Shown here: in pieces, positions 12,120 through 23,792 of the stretch
How the letters are laid out: each line of letters begins with the position of its first letter
Position numbering within the stretch: the stretch's first letter is position 1
Assembly: GCA_008933995.1 (NCBI GenBank)
Contig: WARS01000012.1
Location: forward strand, 6,138,001 to 6,202,000
Source of the DNA: Datnioides undecimradiatus
Taxonomy: Eukaryota; Chordata; Actinopteri; Lobotiformes; Datnioididae
DNA: 64,000 bases
Reading direction: 5' to 3'
Notes under the pieces: generated by a model
Told to the model about the DNA's origin: nothing
Database searches by the model: none
The model's input: the letters and a program-made list of their open reading frames with translations, nothing else
Program-made: the position numbers and the translations under genes

Positions 12120-14000
12120 ACTGCACGAGACAACCTCGGCTGTAAGCTTATTAGATAAAAAAAAGTCTAGCGATTTAGGATTTAAACATATAAAAAATAC
12201 TGCATGTTCGTGTAAATGTAATAACATTTAATTACCGGTCAGGCGAGATGATAAAAATTAGTCTAAAACTTTAAAACTGTACATAGTACATCGTTAATAG
12301 TCAGTTTGTAGCCTCTGGAGTAGACTGACTCTAGATGACCTCATCAATAAGGCCCCCATTGACACTGACCATCCCACCTACAGCCCACCTTGCATTAAAA
12401 TCTTCCCATCCGAGGCACTCTGACTCATTATGTTAATGTACATTCTTGATTGCAGATGTTGTTTAACCTAACTGCTGAACATCTGCACATTGCCTCCTCT
12501 TTGTTTTGTATGCTGTACAGCTTCTTTCAATTTAAAAGCACATATTTAACATACTTGTGATATTTCATCTTAAATTTCTATTCTGCATTCATGATTCCTG
12601 ACTTTTGAAGAACTTTTTTTTACAATTTGTGTTTATTTCTAAAATATCAAGGAAAAAATACTTGTAAACCTGTTCCTTGGTATAAAAATCTAGTTTATGA
12701 CCTTTTAGTTGATAATGTGCACATATGTTTTTTTAATATAGAAACATCACTGTTGACATTTGATATAATGATTTAAAACAAAGTAAATTTTCAGTGTACT
12801 GGCAGGTCTCTGGTAATGTAATTAAGTTGCCATTTCTACACTGCTGTGTATGCCCTAATTCACAGGTATTTGGCAGGGTAAATGCACAATGCACAGGTAT
12901 AACAGCACATTTTTGCCACAAGTCCTCCTATCAGGTTAATCCACCATGGACATATAGAGTTAGCTATAGCTAGACGGTGTTAAATAAGAACAGTAAGTCA
13001 ATCTATTTATACTGCATATTCTCATGTATTAGTTGAAATGTAAGTTATACTTTGGTATCTCTGATGCTTCCATGTCATCGACTGTCTCAGTAAACTGCTG
13101 CTGACATGCAGATTTGATCTGTGGTTGTGCGTCAGTGGTATGTGACTGTCATTCTGTGAAAATCCCCAACATCTGATGTGAAAAGTCAGGTGAGTGCATG
13201 TGATTATTTGTCACATGCTCTAACCTTCTAACTCATCCCAAATAAATATAAAAATTACACACAACCTCAGTGGGGAGCAGATGTCACAGTTCTGTTTGCA
13301 TAAAGAAGTAAACAGAATTATTACGCATACTGTGATGTTTTATTCATACTGAGTTTTTCTTAAATAAAAGAATCGAATTACATCACCTTGCTTACAGTTT
13401 AAAAAACATATTGCAATGCAGTATATTGAATTGTATCCGATGTATTGTGATTACATAAATGCCAATACACAAACCTTATTTACTGTGCAAACTCCATTTT
13501 CCTAAATTTCCTAAATAAATCTGCAATAAATATTTCCAGTATACAGCAAGCTTCGTTCAGTCTAGACAATCAGGCAACTTTAACAATCATGCTTTTCAGA
13601 TTTTCAAAAAGTTTCAATCACTGTCTTTACTATTTACTTCTTTAATATAAGAAAGAGTTCATTCCATCTGTACATGACCAAAAAAGGTGTTACACCATAT
13701 AAAACACTGTCATGTTAGAACATTTAAAACTAGCCAAAGTCTGACTGGATATGAAGCTGACGAAAATCAAAACTAGCCATCAAAGAAATACACCAATATG
13801 GCTTTTTAAAGCAAAATATAAAGGCATTTGAGTAAAATGCTTTTAACTGGAGATGCTAAATAAAATCTGCAATTTACTCCCACCTACTTTAAAAGCTCTG
13901 TACATCATACGTTTTCATTTACTCTAGGTGATTAAACCTATACTATAAGTTAAGAATAGGAGCGGCACACAAAACAGGTTGTACCAATGAAAAAGCTGTA
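12120..14000. other. Spacer upstream of the PHETA gene and downstream of zinc-finger gene 1
   Basis: AT-rich sequence with no supported coding gene. The right part (up to 14546) probably includes the 3' UTR of the zinc-finger gene; an ATTAAA on the minus strand lies at 14010-14015. Confidence 0.45.
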
Positions 14001-14546
14001 GGTGTAAATTTTAATGCACGAACAGGTGCAACAACAGAGTGAAGGCTATATTACAAAGTCCTGGCAGGACATCTAATCAGCCAAACTAATTGAAATCACC
14101 TGTATTAATGCAGCATATGCAGCTCGTTTAAAGAATATCATTATTCTTTGTTATTTTCCTACTTTAGGAGGGTACATGTGGTAAAGTTCTACAATAAATG
14201 TTGTCAGCCAAAACCAATATTAGACAGATTAGATAAATTCAGTTTGTGATATTAAGCTTTTATATCAGTGCGTCTTTATGTAGCTGTAAAACTTAAGCCT
14301 CTTTGGTTAAGTGATCTACAGTCCTGTTCAATTATATTCAGAGGGACAAAAAGTACTAGTGTCAGTAGCACGACTGGCTTCACAGCAGAACAGTTAATGA
14401 ATATCAATGAGTCTTTTAGTAAGTTCTGTAACAACTGTTTCTTGCAACTACATCTACAGCTAAAGCTAAAGGCACAGACCAAAAATGAGCTGTAAGAGAT
14501 TCTCAAAAAATGTACTGAATTCACTGATTTGAGTCCAGTAAAATGA

Positions 14547-15742
14547 TCACTCCTGCTGCTCCCTCCACACTTGCTGTAACTGTAAAATCTCTCCAATGTG
14601 AATCTTCTGGTGTCTTTTTAGATTCTCCCCCCGACTGAAGCTCTTTCCACACTGGTTGCAGTAGTAGGGTTTCTCCCCTGTGTGGACCCTCTTGTGTTTT
14701 TTCAGGTCTCCTGCCTGACTAAAACGCCTTCCACACTGTATGCAGCCATACGGCTTCTCTCCGGTATGGCAACGCTGGTGAATTCTCAAGTTCCCTACCC
14801 GGCTGAATGTCTTTCCGCATATGACACATGAGTGCGAGTCATCTCTCCGGAAGTGCTCCATCCTGATTTTTTTCCCATCATGAGCAGTCCTGCTGGCTTT
14901 TCCAAATCCATGCCTCCTAGGGATAGCATGATTTGACTGGACAAAGACAAGTCCGCGAGGTTCAACACTGGCTTGTAGCGTGTGTGTCTCAGAGGAGTTA
15001 TAAAGAGATGAACTGCAGCTTAAATCCACACATTCACTGTGCTGTTCGTGAAGACAGGCTGGTTCTGATGCTGGGCTCTCTGCTGGATCTGGCTCTTTTT
15101 TGATGACAGCCAAGTTTACCCTAAGTGAGGTGCTGGATTGAGAGGTGCACACAATATCGGATGAGACAGCACAATTGTCCCTGTTTACACCGTGTGATGT
15201 GTGGACTGTTATTACCTCTTCATTTTCAACCTCTGGTTGTGCTTTGCATTGTTCTGTTCTTTGTGCCAAGCTGCACTCAGCCTGTGATTCTGTGCTACTG
15301 CAGCTCTCCTGTTCTTGCTTCACATCACGGTCAGGTGTGTGGCTGTTTATTGTTCCTTGCTCTGTGATAGGCTGTTCTGAGATCTGCTTCAAATCAGTCC
15401 CCAAATTCTCCTCTTGATTCTGTCTGTCTTCTTGCTCTTCAGGTAATAGACAACTTGTAGGTACAAATGCTGTGAAATTACGATTTTACAAAAAGTGTTA
15501 ATATTTCACTCATGAATAACTTACATTTTCAACTGGCATGGCCATTACCCACCTATGCTGTCTCTTGTTATCTTGCCCTGCAGCTCCTGCAGCCTCCTCT
15601 TCAGACTCTCGTTCTCTCTTTGTGTTCTGACAGTTTTCTCCTGGTACTCTGACACCGTCTCCTTCACCACCTCCAGAACCTCCTGCACTGCTTCAGCCAG
15701 TAGCTTGGCCACACGTGCATTCAAACGTTCAAGTTTAGACAT
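14547..15742 (-). CDS. C2H2 zinc-finger protein 1 with N-terminal coiled coil
   Basis: Two coding exons, 15553-15742 (190 nt) and 14547-15469, joined in phase 1, give 370 residues. Residues 1-63 form an alpha-helical, heptad-like segment ([15 protein letters not shown] ... [18 protein letters not shown]) of a kind common at the N-terminus of fish multi-finger proteins. An acidic, Ser-rich linker follows. It contains a sumoylation-type core (VIKKEPDP). The C-terminus has three C2H2 fingers joined by TGEKPY linkers ([27 protein letters not shown]). A nuclear DNA-binding regulator is expected; targets are unknown. After the third finger the frame drifts into a non-finger tail (see findings). A minus-strand donor at 16265 suggests a non-coding first exon. 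An ETS consensus, ACCGGAAG, at 16557-16564 fits a TATA-less promoter. The start was chosen by alignment with the paralogue at 20184. Confidence 0.88.
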
Positions 15743-16556
15743 CCTGAAAGAAAACATCACTTAGGGTAAGAAATGACCCCAGACAATGGCAGCAGTATGG
15801 ATGCAAATGCTACTGTGTAATTTTCAAAAAGAAATGTTAGGATTCGTGACCACTAATCTTCTAGCCACCCTGGAAGCTAGAGAAACTGTTCTTGATTGTA
15901 AACCTGTACTGCTTTGCTGTAAAGGGTAAAGACAGTCAGTGTAAAGAATACACAAAATCCATTTTCTCCTCATCTTTTAAATCTTTTACAGATATTGTGA
16001 TCTGACATCTTGGCGGTGAAGCCATGATCACTCAGTTGAGTAATCGTGAGTGGATGTGCCAGTTTATTTGCAATGGGATGTAACGTTATTTCGTATCATT
16101 ATTTGCAGTGAAATGTGCACTAAATAACAGACTGGTGAGCATTTTCGTATTACAGTAATATTAGGTAAAACATTACATGATTGTAATAGTTCTCGCGAGT
16201 CATTTAATATTAATTTAACTGCAAACGATTTCAAACACGTGCTTAATGAACATAGTTAAGGTACCTGTCTGTTCTCTAGCTCGGCGTATGTAGGACTGAT
16301 GTAAATTACCTGCAGCTTATGTTTGACGCTACAATGTAACGTAGATAGCTAACGTTAGCTAACGTTGCATTAGCTAACTCCAAACATCATCGTTTTCCTT
16401 TTAAACTTCCGACAAACCCGCCAGGTAGATCCGGTGTTAGAAGACAGATCACTTTTGTTTAATTTTCTCGTAACTTAAAAGTAAAATATGAAAATTAACA
16501 AATGGAACCAATATTTTAACGCACAAATTGTAGCATGATATAACAACTCGCATTTA

Positions 16557-16564
16557 CCGGAAGC
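16557..16564. promoter_or_regulatory. ETS/GABP consensus near the zinc-finger gene 1 promoter
   Basis: ACCGGAAG, followed within 10 bp by a second CCGGAA, in a local GC-rich patch upstream of the probable non-coding first exon. Typical of housekeeping promoters; function is inferred. Confidence 0.4.
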
Positions 16565-16872
16565 CGAGCCGGAACCACGTCCGGTAGGAGCTGGTTTTCA
16601 AAATAAAAGACCGAATTTAATACATTTACTGATTTCACCTCACTGTTAAATATTATTTTTATATTTATTTATCCGACATGTGATCTGAAGCAGTACACTT
16701 GAACGCCTGCTGAATTCCTCTATTACACCAAACAGATTTTATATTCCTTTAATATCATACAGCCAAAAATGCACCAGAACAAACATCAAAAATTGGAATA
16801 CATGTCTTATGCCTTACATTAACCAAGTCACATCAACAGGGGAGAATAACATAGTAATGTAGACAAAACCGT

Positions 16873-16878
16873 TTTATT
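16873..16878 (-). terminator. Poly(A) signal for the RhoG-like gene
   Basis: AATAAA on the minus strand about 220 bp past the RhoG-like stop codon. Confidence 0.55.
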
Positions 16879-17095
16879 TCCTATATTAGATTGTGTTTCA
16901 AAGAATAACAGGAAAGACAGGAAAATAAAATTTTAAAAATGCAACTGTAACTTGGTTATATATGTAGGTATTTGCATACTTCTGTAGCATTCCCTTCTAA
17001 GCATCCTTAAGCACATACATTATATGACATGAAAAAAACAAACAAACAAACAATGAAGTTTACCACAAGGTGAAATATTTATACACAGCCTTAAC

Positions 17096-17668
17096 TTATA
17101 AGAGTACACAGGGTTTCTTGGTAGAGGTTGAATGACTAAGAAAGGCACGCACAGCCTCATCAAACACCTCATCCAGTCCATCCTGGTTAATTGAAGCACA
17201 TTCAAGATATTTAACGGCGTTTATTTGCTTTGCCATTGTTGTCCCCTGTTGCTGGGTGACCATGGTCTGATCCTGCTCTCTCAGTCTCTCTGGGACCTCC
17301 TGATCATCACGTAAGTCTCTCTTGGTTCCCACAAGGAGAATAGGCATATTAGGGCAATGGTGTCTAACCTCTGGGTGCCATTTGCGCTTGACATTCTCAT
17401 AGGATGTTGGGCAAGCAATGGAGAAGCAGATGATGATGACACTGACTTGGCTGTAGCAAAGGGTGCGTAGATGGTCATATTTCTCACTGCCAGCTGAATC
17501 CCTGAGGTTCACGCTGACAGCCTGGCTGTCTACATGAACCTGGGTGGTGTACGTGTCGTAGAAACATGGTATGTACTCCTTAGGAAAGATCTTTTTGATG
17601 TAGGTGAAGAGTAAGTAGGTCTTTCCTACTCCACTGTCTCCAACAACCAAACACTTAACACTCTGCAT
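17096..17668 (-). CDS. Atypical RhoG-like small GTPase, probably GTPase-deficient
   Basis: A single coding exon encodes 190 residues. It matches RhoG most closely: MQSVKCLVVGDSGVGKT, FPKEYIP, YENVKRKWHPEVRHHCP, ILLVGTKRDLRDD, QQG, VKYLECAS, and a C-terminal CVLL box predicting geranylgeranylation. Lys16, Thr17, Phe28, Asp57, Gly60 and the TKRD guanine motif are kept. Three residues central to the GTPase cycle differ: Gly12 is Ser, switch-I Thr35 is Cys, and catalytic Gln61 is Ser. Trp56, which guides exchange-factor choice, is Arg, and effector-loop Val36/Phe37 are Phe/Tyr. The frame is intact, which argues against simple decay. An acceptor (tttcag) ends the 5' leader at 17693 and a strong donor (CAG|GTAAGT) at 17922 marks a non-coding exon, so the gene is spliced and not a naive retrocopy. 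It lies between two paralogous zinc-finger genes on the same strand. Confidence 0.85.
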   Translation of the reverse strand: MQSVKCLVVGDSGVGKTYLLFTYIKKIFPKEYIPCFYDTYTTQVHVDSQAVSVNLRDSAGSEKYDHLRTLCYSQVSVIIICFSIACPTSYENVKRKWHPEVRHHCPNMPILLVGTKRDLRDDQEVPERLREQDQTMVTQQQGTTMAKQINAVKYLECASINQDGLDEVFDEAVRAFLSHSTSTKKPCVLL

Positions 17669-17921
17669 TATGAGATCTTTGCCTCCAGAAATTCTGAAAC
17701 ATAAATCATCATCATTAAACAAACTGCCTTTCTACTTAGCACTTCCTGTTAGAGATAATGGTTATTATGAGTTTGGTATGTTTTTTCAGGGTTAATTTGA
17801 ACTCCAGACTTAATTAAAAATGTAGGCAAAGGTCAATTCAACATTGACTTTAAAATTTTTGTTTTTGAGCAGTGATGGTAGCAGACACTATATCAGTCTA
17901 AAAATCAAAAATCTAACTTAC

Positions 17922-18000
17922 CTGTCAAATCTTGAGTATCACAGACTTGTGGCACAGATTCCTGTACCTGGCTTGTGTGAAAAGAAATGTGTAGATGTGA
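17922..18000 (-). other. Probable non-coding first exon of the RhoG-like gene
   Basis: The donor GACAG|GTAAGT at 17922/17921 pairs with the acceptor at 17694 to give an intron of about 230 bp. The upstream edge of the exon is not defined by the sequence. A stop in the leader frame at 17939 shows that no in-frame N-terminal extension enters from it. Confidence 0.45.
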
Positions 18001-18254
18001 GAGCCCTTTTACTCTGCATCAAGCTCAGACATGTTACATCCAGTGAGTAAGGAAAGGGAAGTTGCTGGAAATGTTGGTATTGTGGTGTTGGGAAAGTTGT
18101 TTTGCAATCCATTTTCACCTTATCTGGCAAAGACAGACACATGATATGTGTACATAATAATTAGTGACAAAGGGTTGCTTTGATTTTATTGTTCAGCTCT
18201 TTCATTCACCTATTCATTAAAATGTTTTCATACTTACCAGATATTTAGCTATAT

Positions 18255-18304
18255 TTTCTGAATTTCCCTCGGGATTAATAAAGTATCTATCTATCTATCT
18301 ATCT
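18255..18304 (+). repeat. 3' tail of a non-LTR retroelement (LINE or SINE) with ATCT repeats
   Basis: The word tttccctcgggattaataaa followed by (gtATCT)n is a 3' end seen in huge numbers in percomorph genomes. Only the tail and about 25 bp of body are recognisable, as expected for a heavily 5'-truncated insertion. The exact family is not assigned. Confidence 0.55.
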
Positions 18305-18741
18305 TAATAGTGAATAGTGATGGATGAGCCATAACTACACTTCTGCATATCAGTGCTGTAATTTCACAGCCTCAAAGTTCAGTGTAGTCTTGGAGGTGGA
18401 AGGCTGAACTGAGGTGACTTATCTGGTTTCTATGGCAAGTAAGAGTTGAGAGGGATCTGGCATCTTGCCACTTCCTATAATAGGCAATGTATTTATTTTG
18501 AATTAATGTCCAGGCTTGGTTAAGACTTAGAGATCAGTTATATATGATTCATACATTAACAATGCTGACACAGATTCTTTAAAGTCAGAATTTGCCTTTA
18601 ATTAACCTACCACCTGACCTGAAAATTTTCATCAGATCTTTATCTGTCAAGTTTTTTTCAAAGCAGGCTACAATCTCCCGTTAGGGAATTCTGTTGGGAA
18701 TACACAACAGTTTAACATAAAGCATTACCCATTCAAATACA

Positions 18742-18747
18742 TTTATT
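18742..18747 (-). terminator. Poly(A) signal for zinc-finger gene 2
   Basis: AATAAA on the minus strand about 280 bp past the stop codon of the second zinc-finger gene. Confidence 0.5.
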
Positions 18748-19025
18748 TGATTTTGAAAAGGATGTGGAGGTCCACACGAGAAAACATTTGACAAACAACA
18801 CTCTGACAGGAACAATATAAATTAATGTATTGATACTTGATACTTTATAGAGGACAACAGGCATCAAAAGATAAAAGAAGGCACCATTACTGTTTCTATT
18901 CTTTTTTAAATTAAAATCCAAGATGTTCTGCTAGTCTCACGAAGAATAATTCATCATTTCTATTTGTAGCTTACAAGCAGTTGGCCTTTTCACTGACCAT
19001 CTCTTCATAAATAGTAACAGCAGTC

Positions 19026-20184
19026 TCACAGATGAGTCTGCAAGTGTTTTTTCATGTTACTTGAGTGACTGAAACTTTTGCCACAGTGACTGCAGCCAAA
19101 CGGCTTCTCTCCTGTGTGGTAGCGCAGATGCACCGTCAGGTAGCCTGACTGACTGAACCTTTTCCCACACACTGAGCAACAGTATGGTTTCTCCCCTGTG
19201 TGCACCCGGTTGTGCTTCTTGTAGTCGCCTGCGTGTCTGAAGGTACGACCACAGAGCGAGCAGCAGTAGTGTTTTCTGACGTTTCTCTGGAACACTTTTG
19301 AGCTTGAACCTCCTAATTTCGTGCTTGCCTGAGTTGTGCGTTGTTTCTCTGCTCTGACACTGCTTGCACTGCTGCATCTTCGAGATAGTGGCTCTTCAGT
19401 GCCATTTTGGTCCAGACTGAAGTTGGCCCCTGACTCAGTGTAGAGGCTTGGTCTGGCTTGAGGATTTCCTGACGTAGCAGTTGTACCTGCATTGTCATAA
19501 AAATAATTTGTACTGTGAACGGCATCTTCATCAGATGCAGGCTCTACTTTCATTTTATGGTCATTTTTAGAGATTGTAACAGGTGAGGCAGGGTCCATAT
19601 GGTTTGATGTTGGTGATAAGAGCCCAATATCGCTCTCTGTTTTAAGAGTTTGTTGATTGTTCAAGCTATCACCACCTGAATGCGGTCCAGTCGTAGCTTT
19701 AGCGGAGAGACAGGTGGTGGCTAAGGATGTGATGGGTGGTTCACAGTCAAGTCCTTCAAATGAATATGAGGGACAAGTTACAACAATGTCCTTATCAGAG
19801 GGGATGAGTGCAATGTCGTCTTCTAGTTCATCTTTCTGTTTCTGATCCAGGAGATGCTGCTCTGCGTCAGCCTGCTGGGCTGCAGAGGATGTTGGTGGCA
19901 TAGTTCCTGCATAAATGCAACAAAGTTGACTCACAATCAACAGTTTTATCAAACAGTTTTAACATATATGAACACAAGTACTGGACTGTCTCACCATTGC
20001 TTTCCAAATTTAACTTCTCCTGGAGCTGCTGCAGCCTCCTCCTCAGGCTCTGGTTCTCTCTCTGTGTTCTGGCAGTTTTCTCCTGGTACTCTGATACAGT
20101 CTCTTTCACAACCTCTAGAACATCCTGCACAGCCTTAGACAGCAGCTTTTCCACTCGAGCGTTTAGACGCTCAGTTTTAGACAT
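19026..20184 (-). CDS. C2H2 zinc-finger protein 2, paralogue of the gene at 14.5 kb
   Basis: Two coding exons, 19995-20184 (190 nt, the same length and phase as the paralogue) and 19026-19906, encode 356 residues. Residues 1-63 repeat the helical N-terminus ([15 protein letters not shown] ... [18 protein letters not shown]); about three quarters of positions equal those of gene 1. The acidic middle is almost unrelated apart from MKVEP-type sumoylation words. Three complete C2H2 fingers close the protein ([27 protein letters not shown]) with TGEKP linkers, and the frame stops right after the last histidine (HLQTHL). A minus-strand donor at 20388 marks a likely non-coding exon 1. It probably arose with gene 1 by local duplication. 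A nuclear regulator is inferred. Confidence 0.9.
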
Positions 20185-20673
20185 CTTTATAGCCTTGAAT
20201 AATAAAAAGTAGGTGTTGATCAGGCTGTGCAGCTCATAAACGTTTGCATGCTTCCGACCGATATGATTTTAGTTTGCCTTTGAAGATCATTGAATACTAT
20301 TCAATGATAATTTGCTGGTAAATAAAGGTAGAAATTGTCACATTTGAACAAAACGTGCAGGTTCTTCAGAAAGAAACGGCAACGTACCTTTAAGCTGATG
20401 TGATGATGACTCCTTAATTATCTGATATTAATCAAACGAAAACGCTCATTGTTTACAATAATCACACGTGCAGATATTCGTAAATCAAACTGTTAACCGA
20501 GGACAGGGCATAGTTGCAGCTTTTCACAAAGATAAACAGAGGAGTCCTCCAACAACGATTTGGCAAATGATTAATCCTGATAGACGTGGGTGTTGCGTGC
20601 ACCAAACATTTCCACCCACACCATCCTCTTCCTGGATTTTAAAGGCGACTGGAACACATCGTGAAGCACGTTG

Positions 20674-20687
20674 CTGCCATCTACTGG
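20674..20687 (-). promoter_or_regulatory. CTCF-type motif between zinc-finger gene 2 and pkmyt1
   Basis: Minus strand CCAGTAGATGGCAG fits every position of the vertebrate CTCF core CCASYAGRKGGCRS. It lies in a 1-kb gap between the zinc-finger gene's upstream end and the 3' end of pkmyt1, a natural place for an insulator. Occupancy is inferred only. Confidence 0.45.
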
Positions 20688-21168
20688 CGAGTCAACAAAC
20701 AGCCCTTTACAAAGTCCAAATTCAATTACTACCGATCTTATTATAAGCGTCCTTAAAATGTATCCTGAACAGTACGGAGAAAATAAAGACAAAGACGTCC
20801 ACTCACTAAAAACATTTTCGACAGGTTTAGATTTTGTTTCCCTCCTTGTTTTATTTTCCTTTGTGAACACGAGGTAAATGGCACTTCATACACCAAGCTA
20901 AAGACAACTTATTTAACATGTCATGACTTGTCATTTCAGCAACAGATTGCATTTACACACATAAAAAGTGCTTTAAAAAGGTCTGATTACATATTCATCC
21001 CTATCCCCTAAATATATTTTTTTCTCCAAATACAACAAGCTGTTGTCAGAAGCAGCTCATACAACCAGTAGTAGTGTATTTGGTACATTCATACATTAGG
21101 TCTGCTATAGCTGACAGTTTAAAGTGAAATACACCCTTACAACTTTATGTAAACTGGCAGTCTTGTTC

Positions 21169-23792
21169 TTATGCAGCTGTTTCCTCAAAGAGACTGAGCA
21201 GGTTCTTTGGTTCAAAGTTCGGTCGGGGTAAAGCCTCCTCCATCCGGACCCAGTTACGACCACGTCGCTGCGATGACTTTGTGGATGAAGAAGGTCGGCT
21301 GTACGTGGAGTTAACATTTGTAATGTCTGCAAGCTCTACATGTATGGGACTTGCACTGGGTCTAAGTGTGTGGCATGAACTATTTGAGTGGATGCTAGAG
21401 GGGGTCTGTGCTAAGTTACAGGAGGACCAATCATGCAGATTTGAGTGAGTGGGTGTGTGGGCAGGACTTCGATGAGTTTGTGTTGGTGAACCTGGGAGAG
21501 GAGTGGATGTGCTTTCCAGAGACAGTCTTGATTTGACCCTGTGGGGGGAAATGTAAATACAAAATAAGCAGGTTATTGTTATTGTGTTAAAAGAAAAACA
21601 GTTGTTGGATGCACGTAGGGACATAATCCTCTCAACACAATGATACTCCACCTGTGTGAGAAGGAGGGGGAAAGCTCTGGGTCTTTGGTATCCATCAGAA
21701 ATACTGCATCTTCCTCAGGGCTCCCTGAATCAGCATGGATGGTGTTGAGGGGCAGAGTTAAATCCCTGTCCCAGCTACCCTTAGGAGGAGTACAGGGTAC
21801 TGGCTTAGTCCAGTGAGGGAGAAAGGACAAGTGAAGGGAGGACAGGAGTCTACAGCCAAAGCACATCACCATCTATGAGAAAAAGACCAAAGAAATACCT
21901 AATTGTCATCTCTGAGGTTGAGAAAAACACTCATATTTCAGATTTGTTTTCTATAGAAATGAAAGCAGCATCATATCCCAACCACTCTTTGAAAGGCTGA
22001 ATGTTTAATACATTTTATTGTTTCGAACCAAACGCCAAACATTAACCATTAAAAGGTTTATTAGACACAACCTGGCAGAGGGAGGCCATTGCCAGTGTGG
22101 TCTCGGCGACCATCAGATAGATGCGCCTTTTCCACCACTGCTTCCAAACAGAGGGGAGGGCAAGAAGCTCAGAGACAGTCGGTCTCTCAGATGGCTCTGG
22201 GGCCAGCATCATTTGCAGCACGGTCTGAAGCTCTGTTGACAAGCCTGCAAATACAGAAACAGTAAAATAAAAGTAATCTGAATAAGACAGGATGGGAGAA
22301 CAGAAAAGATCTCAGGGCACAAAAGAAAGTAGTATAAAGTAGATCTTACCGCTTGTAAACTCTGAGGGGAGGCAGCCTTGTCTGAGCTGTTGCCAGCCCT
22401 CGCCACCATTTGGAACCTCAATATTACAGGCGAGCTCCAGAATAGAAACACCCAAGCTAAATGAAGGACATATTCAGGGGCCAATTTAAATCGGATCATT
22501 TACATATTCTTAGAATATTATATAATCTTCTCATGTATGATATTTATACCTGAAAACATCTGCAGTAGGTCCATACTCCCCACGGAGCAGCTCAGGGGCC
22601 ATGTACCTGGGATCTCCCTCCTGGACATCCTCTTTTATTTTCCCTTCTAGAGGTTCTGTACTCTTCTCTTTGACTTCAAGCAGCAGTCCAAAGTCCCCCA
22701 GCTTGAGACGACCAGAGTCAGTCATAAGGACATTAGCGGGTTTGAGGTCCAGATGCACAAAACCATGAGAATGCAAGTGTTGCAGTGCTGACAAGAGATC
22801 GCACAGGTATGCCCACGCAGCAGGCTCATCTGGATCGAAATGTTTCAGATAAAAGCCATGTCAGTACATCTGAGGATTTTAAGTTTCATTTTTTTCTGTA
22901 CGCATAATATGTGTGAAATTATCATAGATTTTATCATTTCTTTTGTACAGACCTGGGCCAGGAGGCTGGTTCTCAGCATGTAGCAGTAAGCTGGTGCTAC
23001 ACAGCTCTGTCTGAATGTATAGTCGGCCACACTCCTCCCAGGCTGCCACAAAACGCAGGATGTGAGGATGAGGGCACAGACGCTCATGGTTCCTGGCTTC
23101 CCTCACACTCCGGTTTCTCTCACTGTTGCCCCTGAAGCGATGGGCAGATCGCTTTACTGCATACTGGCGGCCATCCTCGTTGCTTTGCACCTATAAAATA
23201 AAGAAAATACTGGCATTTTCTGAATTATAATACCAGACACAGCAAAAAATTTTGTATAAAGAGATATCTTAATTTATTAGCTTGAAAAACATCAGTGATA
23301 AAGCTCAAACAGTCAAGATGTTTTAAATAAAAAGAAAAGAAAGGTAAGAGATAACTTGTTATATGTTTTCAAATTAGTTTTTTATCTCTTTCATACTTAT
23401 TCATACTTCTTGCTTACCTTGTAAACCTCTCCGAAGGATCCTCTTCCCAGCAGGCCCAAATTAGTGAAGCACTGACTAAAATAGGTCTGTTGTTTGCTGG
23501 GATTGTACACAGAATTCGGAGGGGGAGACTTACTAAGGGAACAAGACAGGGGTGTCCAGGGGGATGGATGCTGTGGGAACATCCTGCTCAGAGAAGGACA
23601 TCCCTTGGATGGTGGCAGCGGGGGCAGAGAATGTGAAAGCCGGGCAGGTGAAGAGTAGGATGAGTTGGACGTAGATGACGAGGAATAAGGGGGGCGTCGT
23701 TTTTTTAAGGAGAAAGACTGCTCTGCATGGGAGAAGTGGGTTGGAAGAGGAAGAGACACCCTGGACACTGTGGTTTCCACTGCTACAGACAT
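21169..23792 (-). CDS. pkmyt1: Membrane-associated tyrosine/threonine kinase Myt1
   Basis: Seven coding exons: 23418-23792, 22953-23190, 22550-22829, 22350-22456, 22072-22244, 21652-21872 and 21169-21538. They join to 587 residues. The enzyme is a Wee-family kinase that phosphorylates Cdk1 at Thr14/Tyr15 from ER/Golgi membranes and holds cells in G2. The N-terminus has the family word [15 protein letters not shown]. The kinase domain shows the glycine loop ([11 protein letters not shown]), Lys138 in YAVKR, the catalytic loop HLDLKPAN (Asp232, Asn237), DFG at Asp250, and [11 protein letters not shown]. After the kinase domain a hydrophobic stretch ([10 protein letters not shown] and [18 protein letters not shown]) is the expected membrane segment. 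The C-terminal tail is Ser/Thr/Pro-rich and ends with the conserved [10 protein letters not shown]. It is longer than human PKMYT1 (499 residues), mainly in the tails. A non-coding first exon ends at 24776. Confidence 0.96.
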
